Origin: Brienomyrus brachyistius | Lineage: Eukaryota > Chordata > Actinopteri > Osteoglossiformes > Mormyridae | DNA length: 64,000 nt | Direction of reading: 5' to 3' | Assembly (NCBI RefSeq): GCF_023856365.1 | Contig: NC_064536.1 | Location: 39,935,276 to 39,999,275 of the forward strand | Shown here: positions 58,078 through 64,000 of the stretch, piece by piece | Layout: the number at the start of each line of letters is the position of its first letter | Position numbering within the stretch: position 1 is the stretch's first letter | The notes under the pieces: generated by a model | The model's input: the letters and a program-made list of their open reading frames with translations, nothing else | Told to the model about the DNA's origin: nothing | Database searches by the model: none | Made by a program: the position numbers and the translations under genes

Positions 58078-60382
58078 TTACAGCTCGTCTGACTCATTCT
58101 GCTCCACGAAGGTCATCTCCTCTGCCTGCTTCCTCTGATCCAGGGAGACCCTCTGCTTCTCACTGATTGGTTCCCGCTTTCTACAGGAGGTCCAGTGCAG
58201 CTGAATGGTGATGATGGTGCAAATCAGGTAAAACACACCAGTCCCAGCTTTCAGTACAGCATCCAGAACCTGCTCCCACCTGTGAGACATATAATACACC
58301 AGTGTGTCTGTCAGTCACACATATCACATTTAAACCTGAAGAACAAAACAGTGAATCTATTCTGACTGAAGTAAGTAAGACTAAGAAAAGGTCACTCTTG
58401 AAACTGAAATATAAATTATGAAAGATATTCTACAGAGAAAATGATTAGATGGAGAACAATGAATTAGTGTTCACATCCCAGGGCACTGATAGTGAACAGG
58501 TGAGATAAATGATTTTATTAACATATTTTAATGTATCTATTGTATCAGGGTGGCATGGTGGTGCAGTGGTTTGCACTGTCGCCTCACTCCTCTGGCACGT
58601 GTACTCAAGTCTTCGCTGGAATTCCGTGTGTACGGAGTTTGCATGCTCCCCCTGTGTCATTGTGGGGTTTCCTCCAGGGACTCTGATTTCCCCCCACAGT
58701 CCAAAAACATGCTGAGGCTAATTGGAGTTGTCAAATTGCCGGTAGGTGTGCTTGTGCGAGGGAATGGAGTGTGAGCGTGTCCTGCAATGGGTTGGCACCC
58801 TGTCATGGGACGTTCCCTGCCTTGCGCCCATAGGGACCCTGAGTTAGACAAGCAGTTTCAGACAATGGATGGATGCAGCACTGGAACAGATATTACAGAG
58901 TACAACTGTAACACTGGTCTACGCTGCAATGAAAAACCACCTACAGACATGTTAGTCAGTCTGCACACCATTAGTAACAATTCATCCTCACAAAGATGAA
59001 AAAATGCCTGAATTATGTTGCAAGCTACATGGATTTGTCTGGATTTGTATACATAACAAGTGACTGGCTGTATGTCTGTGGAAAATGCTGTGATTTTTGT
59101 CATATTACAGACTGATCATAAACTAGAAGACACACATTCAATATTAAAGACACCAATTAGCCTGACTGTGCGTTTTTGGATTGTTGGAGGAAACCCACAC
59201 AGCATGTGGAGAACATGCAGACTCCACACAGACAGAGCAGAAGCCAGATTCAAACCCCTAAACATGGAGGCGTGAAGCAACAGCGCCGCCTACTGGACCA
59301 CCGTGCCACTATCATTGAAACAATAATCCCAATAAATAACTCTGTTTCACAACAGCTGATAAATAGGGGATTATCCCCACAAAGAAGCACAAACCCCTTC
59401 GTGAGTGAAACTGCTGGGTTGATTAGTATGTATCTATTTATATTCAAGCATAAATAATTCACAGGCAGATTTAAATCAATTACTTATGTTTAACAGTAAT
59501 ATGAACTGGAATCTGCAGGATTCCACAACCAGCCACCAATACCAGCCAGTGTCCTTCCTCTCCAGCCCACTCATTGTCACAATGAAGGTTTTATTTTCTG
59601 TGTCATCCCTGATCAGGACAGGCCCCCCATGCAAACTCACTGATCTCTCTGATGCACAGGAGCCCCCAATCTTACACCACATCCTTTGTCTTTTGTTGTT
59701 TCCATAGTAACACTGACACTGTCTCCATCCACACCCGTCACCTCCTGTTTGTCCACTGACAGCCCTGGAGGACTTCAACACACAGGTAAAACACTCAAAG
59801 ATTTGCACAGCAATGAAATGTTTATGAATATCAGCCCATTACAACATACATACTGTATGTAAATGTTTGGCCAATAAACTGACATTTTTTAACATATTGC
59901 TTATCATATTTAACCTCATGAAGTCGCCCGATTTAGCTGACACTGTTACTTCTTCCAAGTCTCGTTTATCATATTGAATTAAATTAAAATGCAGATTTTT
60001 AAAATATTAAAACATTTTTTCCATCAGTGTTTGTGTTAAGGTCCTTCCTTTTTGACTCAGTGACATGTTACATACTGTGCATCTCATTGGCTACAGTCTG
60101 CAGTACAGACATCTTACCATCAGTGACTGACAGATTAACCTGATCAGAGAGGCTCCACTGATCTTCACACCACACCAGTACCGATCGGAGTCCTCAGCTG
60201 TCAGATTGTTGATGGTCACAGTGAAGACTCGCTGGTCAGGATGGGAGTACATGACCTCACATTATACCCTCTGCACCAGTATTTCACATGAGTTTTATAT
60301 CTGTCACCATAGGAACATGGGATTGTTACAGATCATCCTCTCTGTACACAGGCCCATTTCACTGTAGACACACTGTCAGCAC
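58078..60382 (-). pseudogene. CD300/pIgR-like Ig receptor relic, copy 3
   Basis: Membrane exon 58078-58279 (SEKQ and KQAEEM variants in the tail), Ig exon B about 59484-59772, Ig exon A 60118-60382. Exon A has the same 49-bp deletion as copy 1 (junction caggatggg near 60241) and the shared in-frame TGA. Exon B matches copy 1 rather than copy 2 at its diagnostic bases. Confidence 0.75.
58548..59309. repeat. Dispersed fish repeat pair, copy 3
   Basis: Forward piece 58548-58875 and inverted piece 59150-59309, same arrangement as in copies 1 and 2. Confidence 0.65.
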
Positions 60383-60659
60383 CTGTGGGGAAAATAATTA
60401 ACTGAATAAGGATTTTCCATCTCATGACATCTCTAAGTAATTATGCTTGGTTTGTGTAATACTTAGATTAGGTCATGTGTAATTAACAGAACAGTGATGA
60501 TGTATAAAAGTCAAAGACCATCATTTTACTATAAGAACAAGGAAAACAAAACTAGTGTCTGATCTTGGGAAGGGCTTCAGCAGGATGTGGGATCGGGAAT
60601 CTGAGCCTGGCAGTGTGTTCTAGGGTCTGAGAGGAAAACCAGGACCTTAAATCCCTAGT

Positions 60660-60676
60660 AAAAGGCCTAGATGAGG
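60660..60676. repeat. L1 target-site duplication, left (copy 3)
   Basis: Same 17 bases as in copy 2; the right-hand partner is beyond the window. Confidence 0.85.
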
Positions 60677-60788
60677 GTTTCCGGTAATGGCGGCTTGCTG
60701 AGAAGACGTGCCCACTTCTGCTCCGCTATGTTTCTGTAAAATCCTGAATTAATACTCGTTTATTGGACGTTGAACAAGACCAGTAGTG

Positions 60789-61727
60789 ATGCCTCTCTCG
60801 CAAAAGAAACTTGGTAAAAACATTAGTAGACCGACTCAGTCGAAATTGTCTAACTTCACTTCTAAGTCGAGCTCCGAGGCTAGCTGTGAAGCTAATGTTA
60901 GTGGTGAAGATAGCGAGAATAATATCAACACCTGTCAGGTGATGGAGGAGAAAATTGACAAGCCAAATGAGAGGGGAAAGACGGTCGAAAGCTTAGACGC
61001 AGTACTGGCGGCTATTGCAAACTTGAAATCGGATTTTTCCTCCAAACTGGACGGTATTTTGTCAGCAATAGAGACTGTGAGGAAGTATGTTAATGAGTGT
61101 GCTAAGCGGGTCGGTGAGGCGGAGGCCCGGATATCTGCAGCAGAAGATAGTATCACCACCTTGGAAGCAAAGGCACGGACTCTTGAAAATAACAACAAAG
61201 ATCTCGAAGACAAAGTGCTGGATCTGGAGGCCAGATCGCGACGTTCTAACTTGAGACTTGTTAACCTGCCCGAGGGCGCGGAAGGAGAGGACGCGTGCGT
61301 CTTCTTGGAAAACTGGCTGCCGGATGCTCTGAACTTGGCACCGCTACATACCGCTCTGACGCTGGAGAGAGCTCATCGGATCGGCCAGAAGAATACGTCA
61401 AACACCGCTGCACCGAGGACAATGATCATGAAGTTCCTAAATTACAAGGATAAAATGACTGTGATAAGAGCTGCCAGGGCAAAGGGACAGATTCTTTTCA
61501 AGAACCGTCCGGTGAGATTTTATGAGGACCTGGCGACCGGTGTACACAGAAAACAGAAAGAGTTTAACGCCGTGAGACAACAGCTTCGCTCCATGGGGAT
61601 CCGGTACGGCATGATTCCTCCCGCGCGACTGATAGTGACATACAACGGAAAGTCTCGCATCTTTAACCAGCCAGGTGAAGCGGAGAATTTTGTGAAGGCT
61701 CTGAGGTCAGAAAGTGGACTGGGTTGA
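60789..61727 (+). CDS. L1 ORF1p RNA-binding protein (copy 3)
   Basis: 312 residues, open, same domains as the copy-2 protein. A handful of replacements, among them K-D to K-Y in the coiled coil, E to D before ALNLAPL and H to R in KNRPVRF. Confidence 0.9.
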   Translation: MPLSQKKLGKNISRPTQSKLSNFTSKSSSEASCEANVSGEDSENNINTCQVMEEKIDKPNERGKTVESLDAVLAAIANLKSDFSSKLDGILSAIETVRKYVNECAKRVGEAEARISAAEDSITTLEAKARTLENNNKDLEDKVLDLEARSRRSNLRLVNLPEGAEGEDACVFLENWLPDALNLAPLHTALTLERAHRIGQKNTSNTAAPRTMIMKFLNYKDKMTVIRAARAKGQILFKNRPVRFYEDLATGVHRKQKEFNAVRQQLRSMGIRYGMIPPARLIVTYNGKSRIFNQPGEAENFVKALRSESGLG

Positions 61728-62161
61728 GAATGTAATCATTGACATGCTGTGTGTTGGCATGAAGGAATAATTACTGAGCTTTAAGTTTTAAAAGAAGAGT
61801 GAGAGAGAAAGGCCAATTTGTTATATTTGTTTATCGGTCCAGAAGCTTACAGCTACTATTAGTAGCCTAATTTTCTTAATGTATCCAATAACGAGTTTTT
61901 CTGTTTATGTAGCGGGGTGGGGTAGGGGGGAAAGGTGTTTAGGCATAGTCGGTTGATCCTCACTTTTGGGTGGAACAACCTTTAGCTGTTAGACAGGTAC
62001 CAGTATATATAGGGGGAGGGAAATGGGTACCAAAGTTCAAGTTAAAGGGGTATGTTCAATACTTATTGTTGTGGGTGTAGTTTTTGACATTCAGATGTTA
62101 TTTGTTTCTCTATCCTTTAATATTTCAAATGTGTTGGGAAGCTCATTTAGTGCTGTGTGTT

Positions 62162-64000
62162 ATGTCTGGTGGAATAAGAATTAAAATTTCTTCTTGGAAC
62201 TGCAGAGGACTACAAAAACTGGAGAAGGTAAAACAAGTAATGACTAGGGTGAAATCTATGCACTCTGATATCATGCTACTTCAGGAAACACACCTGTTGT
62301 CTAGTCAAGAGGCGAAGATTAGGAGGAGGTGGCAGGGCAGTATATATTCTGCACCCTTCACCTCTCAGGCAAGAGGTGTTATGATTTTGATCCACAAATC
62401 TATACCATTCCATGTGACAAGGGTTATTAAAGACAAGGCGGGGAGATATATTATTTTACAGGGCACACTTATTACGGAAAAAATAATCCTAATAAATATC
62501 TATGCTCCAAACATTGACGACCCAAAGTTTTTTCATAATCTTTTTTTGACAGCATCATCTCTGTCTGGTAGCTTTATTATAGGAGGGGATTTTAATTGTA
62601 CATTGAATCCAGAATTGGATAGGAGCTCAGGTATTGATTTCTCGCATCCTAAAAGTAGACAAACTATTCAACATTTTATGAAAGAACTTGATCTGAGGGA
62701 TATTTGGAGGGATATGAACCCCAAGGTCTTAAAATACTCCTGCTACTCAAATACACTTTTTTTTTTTTAAGTTTCTGGCAATATGAGGTACAAAATAAAG
62801 GATTGTCACTACGATAGCATTTTAATATCTGACCATTCGCCAAACTCATTAATATATGAAGATTTAAGACTAAAAAGAGATCCCCCTAGATGGAGATTTA
62901 AACAAAAATAGACAATCAAATAAATATTTATTTTGAAACTAATACGGATTAAACGTCACCCTGCACAAGGTGGGAAGCATTTAAGGCCTACGTAAGAGGT
63001 CAGATTATTAGTTTTACAAGTTATAGAGCAAACCAAACTTATAAGAAAACAAAAAAGTTGGAGGCGGAGATTGAGCTGCTTGAGGGAGAATACTTTCAAA
63101 CCTTTTGTCCAAGAGTCCATCAAAAGCTTTTATTACTAAGAACACAGTATAACGAACTTTCTGCTTCTAAAGCAGCCTCACATCTTTTGCGTCTTAAACA
63201 ATCATTCTATGACCAAGGGGAAAAGCCCGGGAAATTATTAGCCTGGCGCCTCCGACAATTACAAAATGAGAAAAACATTACTTCAGTTGTAAACAGTGAT
63301 GGACAGATCATTGTTGACCCTCTAGGAATTAATGAAACTTTTAAGTTTTTTTTATGAAAAACTATACAGCTCAGACATAACACATATGGGACAAGAGCAA
63401 AATCTCTTCTTAGATACCCTTCAGATACCTAGCATTTCAGAACTAATAAGTGCAGACCTTAATACACCTATAACAAAGGAGGAAATATCTATAGCAATAG
63501 ATCATTTGAAAACAGGTAAAACCCCAGGCCCAGATGGGCTGCCGACAGAAATTTATAGGAAATTTAAAACTAAATTGCTGTCCCCTCTTTTTGACATGTT
63601 CGCGGATTCATTTGAGAAGGGAATCCTTCCGGCTTCATTAAGAGGAGCTCTGATAACTTTACTACCCAAACCAGGTAAACCGTGCAATAAATGTGGAAAC
63701 CTAAGACCAATAAGTCTTCTTAATGTGGATTTAAAGATACTTTGTAAAATTTTGGCTCGAAGACTGGAGAGATTCTTACCTGATCTAATTCCCTGTGACC
63801 AGAATGGGTTTATTGCAGGTAGACAGGGATTTCATAATGTGAGACGAGTGTTGGATATTCTTCATAATCAGGAAGGAAAAACAGACAATGCTTTACTATC
63901 ACTGGATGCCAAAAAGGCCTTTGATAGAGTTGAGTGGCCCTACTTATTTGAAATATTAAAAAGATTTGGCTGTGGGGATAATTTCTGTCGGTGGATTAGA
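62162..64000 (+). pseudogene. L1 ORF2p, broken and partial (copy 3)
   Basis: Endonuclease motifs as in copy 2. The T run is only 12 long (62757-62768) but the same coding stretch is missing, the same TAG follows, and the same T8 frameshift is present near 63346-63353. The lesions therefore predate the duplication, except for T-run length. Confidence 0.88.

Larger units (their letters stand above)
57097..64000. repeat. Tandem segmental duplication, copy 3 (partial)
   Basis: Repeats the landmarks of 1-3926 and then the L1 of copy 2. It ends at the window edge inside L1 ORF2. Diagnostic differences alternate between copy-1-like and copy-2-like stretches. Confidence 0.95.
60677..64000 (+). mobile_element. 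L1/Tx1-like retrotransposon, copy 3 (cut by window end)
   Basis: Same 5' end and target sequence as the copy-2 L1, with one extra T in the leader. The sequence is cut inside the RT domain after AFDRVEW and FGCGDNFCRW. Confidence 0.92.

Overview
The window is vertebrate nuclear DNA, almost certainly from a teleost fish. It holds fish-type L2, L1/Tx1-like, Gypsy and Tc1 transposon remains, the dispersed fish repeat with the 'cactgtcgcctcac' header, long (CA)n tracts, and split exons of fish CD300/pIgR-like immunoglobulin (Ig) receptors. No rRNA, tRNA, operon or CRISPR was seen.

Large-scale layout: a tandem segmental duplication with a unit of about 16.45 kb. Copy 1 is 1-16451. Copy 2 is 16452-57096, swollen by insertions. 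Copy 3 is 57097-64000 and runs off the window. Each unit starts with a 267-287 bp solo LTR, followed by a decayed minus-strand CD300/pIgR-like gene (two Ig V exons and a membrane-tail exon), L2 LINE remains and a Gypsy gag/protease relic. After these come a C-rich repeat block, a small two-exon plus-strand gene end, a CCAAT/X-box/TATA promoter-like block, an L2 fragment on the minus strand, and two leader-exon copies in inverted orientation.

Copy-specific insertions: copies 2 and 3 share a full-length but dead L1-like element at the same site with the same 17-bp duplication; copy 1 keeps the empty site. Copy 2 alone has an LTR-retrotransposon piece inside an Ig exon, a 3.2-kb block with an L2 tail and a dead Tc1 element, and a 14.7-kb near-perfect palindrome (33661-48384).

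The palindrome is the standout. It has 7.1-kb inverted arms, a 0.47-kb asymmetric centre of 46-bp repeats, AG...CT ends and a 6-bp target duplication (tgtatg). Its empty site survives in copy 1 at 7731-7736. The TIR tips carry GC boxes, a CRE and a nuclear-receptor-type direct repeat, followed by a 106-codon ORF whose stop lies inside an AATAAA signal. Size, 6-bp duplication and AG ends fit the Polinton/Maverick class, but no polymerase, integrase, ATPase or capsid gene was recognised, so that assignment is inference.

Most coding content is decayed. The best candidates for still-open coding sequence are L1 ORF1 (two copies), the two-exon gene end in copy 2, the receptor membrane exon, and the 106- and 88-codon ORFs of the palindrome. 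Copy 3 is a mosaic of copy-1-like and copy-2-like stretches, which points to gene conversion or unequal crossing over in the array.
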